Below, piece by piece: positions 18,081-26,766 of a DNA stretch of 64,000 nt (the first letter of the stretch is position 1; every line of letters begins with the position of its first letter). A model generated the notes under the pieces. It made no database searches. It was not told where the DNA came from and saw nothing but the letters and a program-made list of their open reading frames with translations. Position numbers and translations under genes: made by a program. Source of the stretch: Clostridium sp. AWRP (GTDB taxonomy: Bacteria; Bacillota; Clostridia; Clostridiales; Clostridiaceae); assembly GCF_004006395.2 (NCBI RefSeq), contig NZ_CP029758.2, positions 372,001 through 436,000 on the forward strand, in the 5' to 3' direction.

Positions 18081-18096
18081 ACTTAGAAACTCTATA

Positions 18097-19377
18097 TTAA
18101 TCACATCTTAAAGTTTTATAAGTAATAGTGGTAGGTTCACTGCAGCATACTTCTATATCTTCGTTGCTTATTTTAGTATTTAATTTAACGGGATATCCCC
18201 ATAATTCGTAAATGCATTTTAAAGTAGCTTCCATATAACTTGAATTTAATTCTCTCCCATCGTAAATATGTTTTAATACGATGGTATTGTCTTTTTTTAA
18301 AATATCATCAACAACAATATTGGGAATGGAACCCATACCACAATTATTGCATAAGGTATTTCTGATTTCAATCCATCCCTTTTCATCAGGAATTTCTTTT
18401 ATTACATAGTCACTGCGTTGTTTTGCATATTCAAATAAATTTAGTTTATAACACAGCTCTTTTGTTAAGTATCTTCGAATAAAAGAGGCATCTCTTTCCA
18501 GCGCTCTTACTTCAAATATCTTATTTTCTCCGTATCTTTTATCTAAGTCTTCAAATATTTTAAAGCCAATATAATAGGGGTTAATTCCTCCCATAATAGG
18601 TGTAATTATATCATTATGTCTTTTAATGAATTCAATGTGAAGTGGAGGCGAGAGGTCAAGTCTATTTAAGGTCTTATAATGCCAGTAACTTGCCCAACCT
18701 TCATTCATAATCTTTGTTTCAACCTGAGGTATAAAATATGCAGATTCTTTTTTTACTACATATAAAACATTTTTTTGCCATTCTTCTAGTTGACTGTGAT
18801 TTATAATAAAATCTATTAAGTCTTCTTTTGATTCTTCCTCTGTTTTTTTTACACCTATGGATCTGTTTGTTTGAAATCTTATGGAATGAGCGGCATTTAA
18901 AATTTTTTCTACTCCTTCATACCCGATGCTTGGGTCATTTATATATTCTCTTATCATATCTGCGTCATTTTTAAACATTTCAAGAGTATAGGATGCTTTA
19001 GTACCCTCTTTAAACAACCTGTTATTTTTAAAGAAATCATTATGACCGTATACATGAGCCATTGTTAGAATTTGCAGCAGCAGTGTATTGTCCTTCATCA
19101 AATAAGCAAGACAGGGATTTGAGTTTATTACCATTTCATAAGGAAGTCCTGTAAGGTTATATTTGTAAAGTGATTTTGTCCTATCATAGGATTTGCCAAA
19201 ACTCCAGTGAGGGTATCTAGCAGGCATTCCCAGATAGGCTTCGTATCCTATCATATCTGTATAACTTACAATTTCAAATTCTTGAGGATAAAAGTCAAGT
19301 CCTGATTTTTTAGATGAATCTTCTATAATGTCACACCATTTTTCTAAATCTGTACCTGTATATTCCAGAAAAATCAC
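18097..19377 (-). CDS. spoVR: SpoVR family protein
   Basis: Cytoplasmic protein of 426 aa in the SpoVR family, linked to spore cortex formation in Bacillus and to stress survival elsewhere; its biochemical activity is not settled. The N-terminus has the family word GLDFYPQEFEIV, followed by RYPHWSFGKSYDR and VYGHNDFFKNN. The middle contains MNEGWASYWHYKTLNRL and the Gly-Gly-INPYYIGFKI segment, all typical. The start is probably GTG overlapping the yhbH stop. It is the last gene of the prkA-yhbH-spoVR operon, whose co-occurrence is widespread. Confidence 0.92.
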   Translation of the reverse strand: MIFLEYTGTDLEKWCDIIEDSSKKSGLDFYPQEFEIVSYTDMIGYEAYLGMPARYPHWSFGKSYDRTKSLYKYNLTGLPYEMVINSNPCLAYLMKDNTLLLQILTMAHVYGHNDFFKNNRLFKEGTKASYTLEMFKNDADMIREYINDPSIGYEGVEKILNAAHSIRFQTNRSIGVKKTEEESKEDLIDFIINHSQLEEWQKNVLYVVKKESAYFIPQVETKIMNEGWASYWHYKTLNRLDLSPPLHIEFIKRHNDIITPIMGGINPYYIGFKIFEDLDKRYGENKIFEVRALERDASFIRRYLTKELCYKLNLFEYAKQRSDYVIKEIPDEKGWIEIRNTLCNNCGMGSIPNIVVDDILKKDNTIVLKHIYDGRELNSSYMEATLKCIYELWGYPVKLNTKISNEDIEVCCSEPTTITYKTLRCD

Positions 19378-20576
19378 CTTCCTTCCAGTTCTTTTTTCAA
19401 TATTTTTTTAAGGGATATCCATAAGTCTTGCTTCTCATTAATAGTTACAGTAGAAAAGTTATTTTTATCTATTCCTCGACGGAAAATATTTTTTATATTA
19501 CTTCCAAAATAACTGGGTATGATTTCTGCATAGCTAAAAAGATTGCAGACTTCACATAAATCTTTGGCAGCTTTTAAAGCACGCTCGTTATCTTCATCCC
19601 AATTGTCACCGTCACTTACATAAAAGGTATATACGTTCCAGTAAGCAGGATTATAATTTTCTTCAATTACCTCAAGAGCTTTATTTAATCCGCTGGATAT
19701 ATAGGTTCCACCAGATTCTACTTTGTGGAAAAATTCATTTTCAGTAACAACCTTTGCTTTAGTAGAGTGAGAAATAAATTTAATTTCAACATTATTGTAT
19801 TTAGCTTTTACAAATTGATACAAAATAAAGAAAAAGGATCTAGCTAAGAATTTTCTTGTGCTATCCATGGAACCTGATGTATCCATTACGCATATGACGG
19901 CAGCATTTAATTCTCGCTTTTTTTTCTCTTTTATCCTGAAATATCTTAAATCTTCCTGTCTGAAAGGAAATCTTGAGTCTATATCTTTAGAAATAATTTT
20001 ATTTTGAAATAGAGGGTCTTGGCTAGCTTCCCTAATGGCTCTTTTAGAATTTTGCTGTCTTTTTAGCTTTTCTATAACAGTTCTTTTCTTAGCTAGCCTT
20101 GGATTTATTCCATTTCTTTGATATCCTGCTTTTTTTAAGGATTTTTTAGACAGTAGGTCTGAAAATTTTTTTTTGTCCATCAAAGGCAGCTCCATATCTT
20201 CAAGAAGGTAATTCATAAGTTCCTCTAGGGTAATTTCTGTTTCGTACATATCTTCCCCTTCTTCGTTACCTGCACCGCCTTTGCCTTTTCCTCCATTTTT
20301 CTCTAGGGATCTTCCAATTTTATCTCCTCTTTTTTGAGATCCGTCTCCACTTCCAACTTGGGGACTATTGTCTCCATATATAAAGTGGTATTCTTTAATG
20401 CCCTTTATGGGAATTTTAATTTTCTTATCTTTACTCTTACCTATAATGCTTTCTTCTGATATTATATCTGCAAGATTATCCTTTATGGATTTTTCTACTA
20501 ATTGTTTGTGGCGCCTTCTATCTTCTAAGGATCTATCATGGTGATCCCTTGGATCAAATTCTCTAAAAATAGCCAT
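19374..20576 (-). CDS. yhbH: YhbH/YeaH family protein with VWA-like domain (DUF444)
   Basis: Protein of 400 aa of the DUF444 family (YhbH, sporulation and stress). A basic N-terminal region (REFDPRDHHDRSLEDRRRHK) is followed by a Gly/Lys-rich linker near residues 90-115. The C-terminal half holds a von Willebrand A-like fold with a metal-site motif (VMDTSGSMDSTRKFLARSFF) and the conserved FVSDGDNWDEDN. It lies 4 bp after prkA and overlaps spoVR, so all three are one transcript. In related systems it acts with the PrkA kinase; its target is not known. Confidence 0.92.
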   Translation of the reverse strand: MAIFREFDPRDHHDRSLEDRRRHKQLVEKSIKDNLADIISEESIIGKSKDKKIKIPIKGIKEYHFIYGDNSPQVGSGDGSQKRGDKIGRSLEKNGGKGKGGAGNEEGEDMYETEITLEELMNYLLEDMELPLMDKKKFSDLLSKKSLKKAGYQRNGINPRLAKKRTVIEKLKRQQNSKRAIREASQDPLFQNKIISKDIDSRFPFRQEDLRYFRIKEKKKRELNAAVICVMDTSGSMDSTRKFLARSFFFILYQFVKAKYNNVEIKFISHSTKAKVVTENEFFHKVESGGTYISSGLNKALEVIEENYNPAYWNVYTFYVSDGDNWDEDNERALKAAKDLCEVCNLFSYAEIIPSYFGSNIKNIFRRGIDKNNFSTVTINEKQDLWISLKKILKKELEGR

Positions 20577-20580
20577 AATA

Positions 20581-22503
20581 TCAATCCTTCCATAGGTTGT
20601 TGGCAGCGTATTTTAAAATAACGTCACAGCAGTGGTCACAATATCCATCTGCCTTCATTTCCTCAACCATGGAATTATATTTTTCATTTTGTTCCTTGCC
20701 CCTCACTTTTGATTTAGTTATAACTCTGGATAGTTCTTTTACAGATGCGGTAAGTTTTTTCTCAATAGCTTCTTTAAGAGGTTCATAGGAAGTATAGCTG
20801 ATTTTTCCTCCATTTCTTATAACGTAGAACATATATGAAGTTACATCGGTTCTAAATCCTTTTGCAGAATTTTCGGAGATGCCGATATGTTCTTCAATGG
20901 ATCTCATGAAAGTCTCATCTGGTTCCAATTCTTCTCCAGTGGATTGATCTTTAATTTTATTTTTATTTACATAAGCTTCTGCATGATCCAGGTAATTATC
21001 AAAAAGACTTTCTGCCTGTTCTTTAAAACTGTGAATAAAAGCTCTGGTTATTTCTTTTTCCAATACTTTGTTGTATTCTTTTCTAATGGTATCTTTTATA
21101 AAAGTTAAATATCTTTGTTTATCATCTTCAGCTATATCCAAATCTTTAACTGCTTTTGTTAAGCTTTCTATTACGCTAAGAGGATTTATACAGTTGTACT
21201 CTGAGTTTGAAAGTGCACTATCTAAGGCTTTTACTATAAACCTGGTGGAAATGCCTGTCATTCCTTCTCTAGAACCTGCTTCTTCTTTTAATTCTGAAAA
21301 GTCAATTTTTTTAGTTGTACCTTTTTCAACTATATCTTCTCCATTGTAAATTTTTAATTTTGTCATAGGATCTACCTTGTTGGAAGGTGAAAGTCTGGAT
21401 AGAATTGCGAACATTGCTGCTATTTCTATGGTATGAGGTGCTATATGTGCATTAAATTGACTCTTGCCAAGTATTTTTTTGTATATTTTAATTTCTTCAT
21501 TTAATTCCATGCAGTAAGGAACTTCAATTTTTACTATTCTATCTAGTATTGCTTCGTTAGTATGATCAGATTTAAATTTGTTCCATTCAGATTCATTGGA
21601 ATGTGCTAGAATAATTCCATCAAAATAGATCATTGAACCCTTACCTGGGGATGGAACTGATTTTTCCTGGGTAGCTGTAATTATTGTGTGAAGATATTCC
21701 ACATCATTTTTAAAAACTTCAATAAATTCTACAAGCCCTCTATTACCTACGTTGAAAGCACCATTTAGCGAGAATATTCTAGGATCATCTTCAGGATACA
21801 TATCCATCTTTGATATATCGATAGAACCTGTGAGTACAGATGTATCTTGGTTATTGGGATCAACTGGTGGTACTACTCCAATGCCCTTTCTTGATCGTAT
21901 GGAAAAGTCAGTAGTAGTTACAGGAAATTTTTCATATTCGCCGCCGTAATCATGCTTTAGCCTATATTTACAAACAGGGCATAAATCGCCTTCAATTTCT
22001 ACACCGAGTGCTTTTTCAAAGCTTCCTTTTAAATGTTTTGGTATAAGGTGCAGAGGTTCTTCCCTCATAGGGCATCCTTCAAGAGCATAAATAGGTTCTG
22101 AGGTTTCAAGAGCTTTTTTAATTGATTCTACTAGAGATGATTTACCAGCTCCTACAGGACCTACTAAGTAAAGTACCTGTCTTGATTCTTCTCCCATCAT
22201 TGCTGCAGAGTGGAAATAGTTCACTAATTTCATTATGACTTTGTCAATTCCAAAAAAATCATTTTTGAAAAAGTTATACCTTCTAATTGGTTCATTACCG
22301 TATAATTTTTTTATTCTTGGATTTTCTTCAGGTTTTAAGACTTCATAACCTTTATTCATTATAATATCATACATTCTTTTATGAGATAATTTTACGATTT
22401 TAGGGTTCTTCTTTACAATTTCTAGGTACTCTAGAAAAGTTCCTTTAAACTCATGTTTTTTCCTTATTTCCCTGTCTTTTTCAATTATATCCTTAAAGTT
22501 CAT
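20581..22503 (-). CDS. prkA: PrkA family serine protein kinase / AAA+ protein
   Basis: Cytoplasmic AAA+ protein with kinase-like C-terminal region, 640 aa, the usual length. The Walker A motif is GPVGAGKSS (residues 115-123). Further family blocks are YALEGCPMREEPLHLIP and the Cys pair of CPVCKYRL. In Bacillus PrkA is needed for mother-cell gene expression during sporulation, and recent work on homologues ascribes protease activity to it. It is first in the prkA-yhbH-spoVR operon, with GGAGAGGAG before the ATG. Expression during sporulation is expected from the family; no sigma-E site was identified with confidence. Confidence 0.94.
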   Translation of the reverse strand: MNFKDIIEKDREIRKKHEFKGTFLEYLEIVKKNPKIVKLSHKRMYDIIMNKGYEVLKPEENPRIKKLYGNEPIRRYNFFKNDFFGIDKVIMKLVNYFHSAAMMGEESRQVLYLVGPVGAGKSSLVESIKKALETSEPIYALEGCPMREEPLHLIPKHLKGSFEKALGVEIEGDLCPVCKYRLKHDYGGEYEKFPVTTTDFSIRSRKGIGVVPPVDPNNQDTSVLTGSIDISKMDMYPEDDPRIFSLNGAFNVGNRGLVEFIEVFKNDVEYLHTIITATQEKSVPSPGKGSMIYFDGIILAHSNESEWNKFKSDHTNEAILDRIVKIEVPYCMELNEEIKIYKKILGKSQFNAHIAPHTIEIAAMFAILSRLSPSNKVDPMTKLKIYNGEDIVEKGTTKKIDFSELKEEAGSREGMTGISTRFIVKALDSALSNSEYNCINPLSVIESLTKAVKDLDIAEDDKQRYLTFIKDTIRKEYNKVLEKEITRAFIHSFKEQAESLFDNYLDHAEAYVNKNKIKDQSTGEELEPDETFMRSIEEHIGISENSAKGFRTDVTSYMFYVIRNGGKISYTSYEPLKEAIEKKLTASVKELSRVITKSKVRGKEQNEKYNSMVEEMKADGYCDHCCDVILKYAANNLWKD

Positions 22504-22630
22504 ATTCTCCTCTCCTTTTTATTATATCTATTAAATACTACGCAGCATGAGTATTTATTATGTATAATAATTGATAGCACTTGTGATTTCAATCAAGTGA
22601 TTCTTAGATTCGGGATGAGGAGAAAGGTAA

Positions 22631-22680
22631 AGGGAAAACACGACAGCAGTAACAACAGGTTCTGCTGTCGTGTTTTCCCT
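22631..22680 (-). terminator. Strong hairpin terminator of the efflux operon
   Basis: A perfect 19-bp stem: AGGGAAAACACGACAGCAG (22631-22649) pairs with its complement at 22662-22680. It starts one base past the marR stop on the minus strand and lies upstream of prkA. The arms carry TTTTCCC rather than a pure T-run, but stem length makes transcription termination very likely. Confidence 0.8.
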
Positions 22681-22681
22681 A

Positions 22682-23173
22682 TTATTTAATATCTTCTAAT
22701 AGTGATTTGTAATGTTCTAATGCATGAATAAATTGATCTACTGATTTGCTATCCATATTTCTTATAGTATCGGATATACAGTTGGAAATTAAAGTTTGCT
22801 TTATGTCTAGCATATCATTGACTTTCTTAAAATCTTCAGATATGGATAGCTTTACAATTCTTCTGTTGTTTTCAGGTATCTCCCGGGTTACAACACCTTG
22901 GTTTACCAGACGGTTTATTATACCAGATACCGTACTCTTCGCAAGCATTAAATGATTACTCAACTCATTTAATGTCATACCAGGTTTTTTATACAAATGA
23001 ACTACAACTGCCAGTTGAGGTGCCGTAAAACCAAATTGTCCTGCAATTTCTCTAAACTTATGACCAATAATTTTATGGATAATTTTAAAAAGATTAATTA
23101 TTTTATCCGATTGCTCTAATATTAAGTCATCATTTTGTGGTGGCGAGTTCTTTTGTGTTGGTATTGTGATCAT
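22682..23173 (-). CDS. MarR-family transcriptional regulator
   Basis: Winged-helix regulator, 163 aa. The DNA-binding part runs from FTAPQLAVVVHLYKKPGMTLNELSNHLMLAKSTVSGIINRLVNQGVV to the wing NNRRIVKLSI. Dimer helices lie at both ends. The reading frame overlaps the end of the pump gene by 44 bp, and AAAGGAG sits directly against the predicted ATG, so the true start may be slightly downstream. It is the last gene of the efflux operon and probably represses it through the operator at 26402-26433 (inference). Confidence 0.88.
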   Translation of the reverse strand: MITIPTQKNSPPQNDDLILEQSDKIINLFKIIHKIIGHKFREIAGQFGFTAPQLAVVVHLYKKPGMTLNELSNHLMLAKSTVSGIINRLVNQGVVTREIPENNRRIVKLSISEDFKKVNDMLDIKQTLISNCISDTIRNMDSKSVDQFIHALEHYKSLLEDIK

Positions 23174-24707
23174 CTCCTTTCTCTGTTTTTTTACTTTTCA
23201 TCATTAAAGTTAAGACTATAGTGACAATTACTATAATAGAAGTAATAGCAACTGCATAAGCCATAGCGTCTATAGTAGCCTGTCCTTGAAGCAATTTACT
23301 TAACGTAGATAATGCAGAGGCTTTAGCTGTGCCCTGGGGAAGACCTTCTTGCATGTATGATTTCGTAAGTATATTTATTGTATCATTAGCGGGCTTATTG
23401 TATACATTTATTTGTTCAGATAGTTTTAAATAATTATAGTTAGTTTTGCTTTGTATTATGGCGGACATTATCGTTATGCTGAGGGAACTTGCTATTTGCC
23501 TTATGGTACTGGAGAGAGCAGATGCTTTCCCAATTAAGTTTTGTGGTACTACATTCATTCCTGCAGTATTAATTGGCATCATGGTAAATCCTAGCCCAAT
23601 TGACCTTATACATAGAATAAAAGTTATCATTTCTCTACTGGAATTCATATTTATTAAAACTGAAAGATGATAGGAACTTAAGGCTAGTATTATAAGCCCG
23701 GGTATAACTAAGGGCTTGGCACCAATTTTATCAAACAAGTTACCGCTTACAGGCATTAGTATTCCAACTACAAGGGCAGCAGGCAGCATGATTAGACCTG
23801 TTTCCATTGCTGTATATCCTCTTATATTTTGGAGAAATAAGGGCAGCACATATACTCCACCCATAAGGGCCATAGTTAAGACGCAAATTATTATTTGACA
23901 TACACTAAAGTCAAATAATTTAAATACAGTGAGGTCCAGAAGTGGCTCCGGGTGGGTAAGTTCATTTACTACAAATAGTATAAGACTTAGGCATCCCAAA
24001 GTCAAAAGCAGTGGGTATTGCACTTTACTCCAGTCAATTGAAGTCCATTCTCCAAGTACATATAAAATGCTTACTACTCCAATTGTAGAGGATAAAAACC
24101 CTATTACATCAAAGGATTTAAATGTAATTTTTTGGGAATCTTTTAGTAAAATTCCAGCTAAAATTACACCTAGTATGCCTATGGGAACGTTGATATTGAA
24201 AATAAGTCTCCAGTTCATATTTTGAATAATATATCCACCTAAAGTAGGTCCTATGGAAGGTGCTGCCATTGAGGCTATACCCCAAATTCCAAGAGCTAGG
24301 CCTATTTTATCTCTGGGGAATATTTCATATATTATGGACATACCTACAGGCATTATCATGCCTCCGCCTAAAGCTTGTATAATACGAAATACTATCATAG
24401 ATGTATTGTTCCAGGCAAATCCACACAGCATGGAGCCCAAAGTGAACATTGCAAGTGCAAACATATATATTTTTTTAGATCCAAAAACTTCCTGAAGATA
24501 TCCCGTAAGAGGTATAATTGCACCAAGAGCTAGGGTATATGATGTTAGTATCCATTTTGAATCATCCATTGATACCCCAAAGACTGCCATCATTTTTGGA
24601 ATAGCGATATTAACTATACTGCTGTCAAGTATGGACATAAAAGTTCCTATTACTACAACAATTAATGCTAGCCAGCTGTATATGGATTCATTGTTGTTTG
24701 CTTCCAT
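23130..24707 (-). CDS. DHA2-family multidrug efflux MFS transporter (EmrB/QacA type)
   Basis: Fourteen-helix proton antiporter of the DHA2 family, 525 aa. It shows the early motif SILDSSIVNIAIPKMMAVFG (motif D1), GYLQEVFGSKKIYMFALAMF (motif A region) and RIIQALGGGMIMPVGMSIIY (motif B). The antiporter motif C is GIASMAAPSIGPTLGGYI. The hydrophilic C-terminal tail overlaps the marR start. Two adaptor genes lie just upstream in the same operon, as for EmrAB-type pumps. It probably exports hydrophobic toxic compounds; the substrate is unknown. Confidence 0.9.
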   Translation of the reverse strand: MEANNNESIYSWLALIVVVIGTFMSILDSSIVNIAIPKMMAVFGVSMDDSKWILTSYTLALGAIIPLTGYLQEVFGSKKIYMFALAMFTLGSMLCGFAWNNTSMIVFRIIQALGGGMIMPVGMSIIYEIFPRDKIGLALGIWGIASMAAPSIGPTLGGYIIQNMNWRLIFNINVPIGILGVILAGILLKDSQKITFKSFDVIGFLSSTIGVVSILYVLGEWTSIDWSKVQYPLLLTLGCLSLILFVVNELTHPEPLLDLTVFKLFDFSVCQIIICVLTMALMGGVYVLPLFLQNIRGYTAMETGLIMLPAALVVGILMPVSGNLFDKIGAKPLVIPGLIILALSSYHLSVLINMNSSREMITFILCIRSIGLGFTMMPINTAGMNVVPQNLIGKASALSSTIRQIASSLSITIMSAIIQSKTNYNYLKLSEQINVYNKPANDTINILTKSYMQEGLPQGTAKASALSTLSKLLQGQATIDAMAYAVAITSIIVIVTIVLTLMMKSKKTEKGDDHNTNTKELATTK

Positions 24708-24719
24708 TATATCACCCCA

Positions 24720-25373
24720 TTACTTTATGCGAATTTTAACAACGGCATTGGTACCTGGAAGTATTTTGTTGTTAAATTTGTCTAGAGAAATTTTTATAGG
24801 TATTCTCTGAACTACTTTTGTAAATGTACCACTGGTAGTAGTTGGTATAATAGATAGTGCAGACTTAGCTGCCTCTCCTACAGATTTTACTTTGCCTGTA
24901 AACTTTTGAGATCCGTACTCGTCTATAGTAATGCTAACTGGCTGTCCAACTCTTATTTTTCCAAGTTTTGTTTCTTCTATGTCAGCAGTTATATAAAGTT
25001 TATTTGGGTCTATTAAAGTAGCTAGTGTTTGACCAGGAGACCAAATTTCACCGATGGTTCCCTGTTTTTTAATAATTATGCCATTTATAGGTGATCTTAT
25101 TAAAGATTGATCTACCTTTGAGTCAGATAGGTCTGACATTTCTTGACGGGCTAATATTTGATTTTTAATAACAATATCCCCTTCATCTACATTGAGTTCT
25201 AGCAATTTACCACTGATTTGTGGAGTTACGTTGACAAGGTCTGCATCTACTTTTGCATCGTCTGTTGAAACATAGTAGGTGTTTTCATACCAATAATAAA
25301 ATCCTATACTACTGAGTGCGGTTGCAATTACTACTAATATTCCTATAATCAATATTTTTCGTTTCTGTTTCAT
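24720..25373 (-). CDS. Short HlyD/EmrA-type membrane fusion protein
   Basis: Adaptor of 217 aa with one N-terminal membrane anchor (about residues 5-27). The biotinyl-lipoyl halves are visible: YYVSTDDAKVDADLVNVTPQISG with LNVDEGDIVIKNQ, then IRSPINGIIIKKQGTIGEI. The long coiled-coil hairpin normally inserted between them is almost absent (ARQEMSDLSDSKVDQS). That makes it about half the size of EmrA. It lies 12 bp before the pump gene and 20 bp after the full-length adaptor gene. It may be the pump's direct partner, with the other adaptor supplying the coiled coil (inference). Confidence 0.85.
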   Translation of the reverse strand: MKQKRKILIIGILVVIATALSSIGFYYWYENTYYVSTDDAKVDADLVNVTPQISGKLLELNVDEGDIVIKNQILARQEMSDLSDSKVDQSLIRSPINGIIIKKQGTIGEIWSPGQTLATLIDPNKLYITADIEETKLGKIRVGQPVSITIDEYGSQKFTGKVKSVGEAAKSALSIIPTTTSGTFTKVVQRIPIKISLDKFNNKILPGTNAVVKIRIK

Positions 25374-25393
25374 ATTTGAAATACCTTCTTTCT

Positions 25394-26362
25394 CTATTTT
25401 TCAAGTCCAATTTCAGCAAACATGCCGGGTTTTAGCTGTGAATCTTTATCTGTTAGGCTTACCTTAACTAAAATATCTCTGCTTTTAGAATTTAAATTAG
25501 AATTTATAACGGCTATTCTACCCTTAAATTGTTTGTCTGGTATTTCAGATACTTTTACAGATACTTCTTCTCCTTCTTTGATTTGACTTACGATATCTAA
25601 AGGTGCATAGGCATTTACATAGAGGTTGCTGGAATTTATTATAGAAAGAAGTGTTGCACCAGGGGATACTGTATCTCCTACATTGACATTTCTGGCATTT
25701 ACTACTCCAGAAATAGGTGCGGTAATAGTGGCATTGCTTAGGGATGTCTGTGCAGTTTTTAAAGCTGCTTGAGCCTGGCTTACCTGTGCTTTGTAAACAT
25801 CTATAGATGATTTTGTGGGACCATTTTTTAGCATGGCAAGTTGTTCCTGGGCAGTTTTATACTGTGAATCTGCTGTAGCAAGCTGCTGATTGGCCGAATC
25901 CAGTTCCTGCTGAGTTGCGGCTCCTGCATTTACTAAAGCCTTTACACGGTCATAGTTCTTTTTTACTGTTTCATAGCTTTGAGAAGCACTGCTTACAGAG
26001 GACTGAGCTTCAGCGACTTGTTCGGGACGAGTGCTGTTTTGGGCATTAGTTAAATTTGCATTTGCGGTATTTAAAGCTGCCTGGGCTTGATCAACTTGTC
26101 CTTGAAGATCTTTTGTATCTAGTTTAATAAGTACGTCGCCTTCATTTGTTTTTGAACCCAGGTCAACGGATATTTCAGAAACCTTTGCTGAAACTTTTGA
26201 AGTTATATTTGCTTGTTCATTTGTTGAAATTTTTCCTCCCATTAAAAATTGATTGCTTGTATTTTGATTGATGTTTTTAATATTTTTACTCGTAGTGTTT
26301 GTAGAACCGCAGCCTGTCAAAAATATTGCTGCAGCTAGGCTAAATAAAATAGCTTTTTTCAT
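25394..26362 (-). CDS. HlyD/RND-type adaptor lipoprotein
   Basis: Full-length adaptor of 322 aa, secreted and lipid-anchored: the signal peptide ends in a lipobox, FLTGCGSTN. The lipoyl halves flank a long coiled coil (about residues 85-200) rich in Ala, Gln and Ser, with repeats such as QVDQAQAALNTANANLTNAQ and QVSQAQAALKTAQTSL. The second half, ATITAPISGVVNARNVNVGD, is canonical. ATG 26362 is preferred over an in-frame TTG because GGAGG is spaced six bases before it. It is the first gene of the operon under the promoter at 26432-26460. Confidence 0.88.
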   Translation of the reverse strand: MKKAILFSLAAAIFLTGCGSTNTTSKNIKNINQNTSNQFLMGGKISTNEQANITSKVSAKVSEISVDLGSKTNEGDVLIKLDTKDLQGQVDQAQAALNTANANLTNAQNSTRPEQVAEAQSSVSSASQSYETVKKNYDRVKALVNAGAATQQELDSANQQLATADSQYKTAQEQLAMLKNGPTKSSIDVYKAQVSQAQAALKTAQTSLSNATITAPISGVVNARNVNVGDTVSPGATLLSIINSSNLYVNAYAPLDIVSQIKEGEEVSVKVSEIPDKQFKGRIAVINSNLNSKSRDILVKVSLTDKDSQLKPGMFAEIGLEK

Positions 26363-26401
26363 GTACAACCTCCTTTAATAGTTTATTCAAATATTATTTG
26401 T

Positions 26402-26433
26402 ATAGAAACTGTTCGTACATTAACAGTTTCTAT
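26402..26433. promoter_or_regulatory. Operator of the efflux operon
   Basis: ATAGAAACTGTT (26402-26413) is a perfect inverted repeat of AACAGTTTCTAT (26422-26433), spaced by 8 bp. It begins at the last bases of the -10 box and covers the transcription start, so bound protein would block RNA polymerase. The MarR protein at the end of the operon is the obvious candidate. Confidence 0.75.
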
Positions 26434-26460
26434 TATATACCTGTTTATTTCTATTTTCAA
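26432..26460 (-). promoter_or_regulatory. Sigma-A promoter of the efflux operon
   Basis: On the minus strand, TTGAAA (26455-26460) and TATAAT (26432-26437) are separated by exactly 17 bp. The adaptor lipoprotein gene starts about 65 bp downstream. Confidence 0.8.
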
Positions 26461-26505
26461 GAATATTATTCCAAGTGGTAATTTAAAAAATATATTTTTT
26501 GATAC

Positions 26506-26534
26506 TTGACATATAGCCGTATTTTAATTAGAAT
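26506..26534 (+). promoter_or_regulatory. Sigma-A promoter of carAB
   Basis: TTGACA (26506-26511), a 17-bp spacer and TAGAAT (26529-26534). The PyrR-type leader begins shortly after. Confidence 0.78.
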
Positions 26535-26567
26535 AAAGGTTAGAATTTGAGTGAAAAATACACTTTA

Positions 26568-26719
26568 AATTGGTCCTGTGAGGCCAGAAAGAGGTATGTT
26601 ATGGGTAAGCTTTTTTATATCCTAAAAAAAATGAATGGTTTTGTATTTGAATATAGAAACTTTGGCAGTGGAAAAATTGTTTTTTTAAAATAATTTTTTT
26701 ATTGCCTTTTTTGTTTTTT
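26568..26719 (+). promoter_or_regulatory. PyrR-type transcription attenuator of carAB
   Basis: The leader contains GGTCCTGTGAGGCCAGAAAG at about 26572-26591, which fits the PyrR binding loop (UCCxGxGAGGCU). Further down, GGCAGTGGAAAAATT (26664-26678) pairs with the segment ending TTATTGCC (26706), allowing G-U pairs, followed by a T-rich run to 26719: an intrinsic terminator. In Bacillus, UMP-bound PyrR favours this terminator, lowering pyrimidine synthesis when nucleotides are plentiful. Confidence 0.75.
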
Positions 26720-26766
26720 AAGATGGATAGGTGTATTTTTACTAGTAAAAATGCAGGAGGTATATT

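Larger units (their letters stand above)
17645..18096. other. Intergenic region, 452 bp, repeat mosaic
   Basis: Made almost wholly of repeat material: a family A left end (17671-17700) running into a damaged family C left half (about 17702-17755), unassigned AT-rich sequence, and a full-length family B element (17860-18080) that ends 16 bp from the spoVR stop. No gene is seen. Confidence 0.65.

Noticed and set aside
22631..22680. The 19-bp perfect stem considered as an insertion-sequence end.
   Set aside because: It is a single copy placed directly after a stop codon and is best explained as a terminator.
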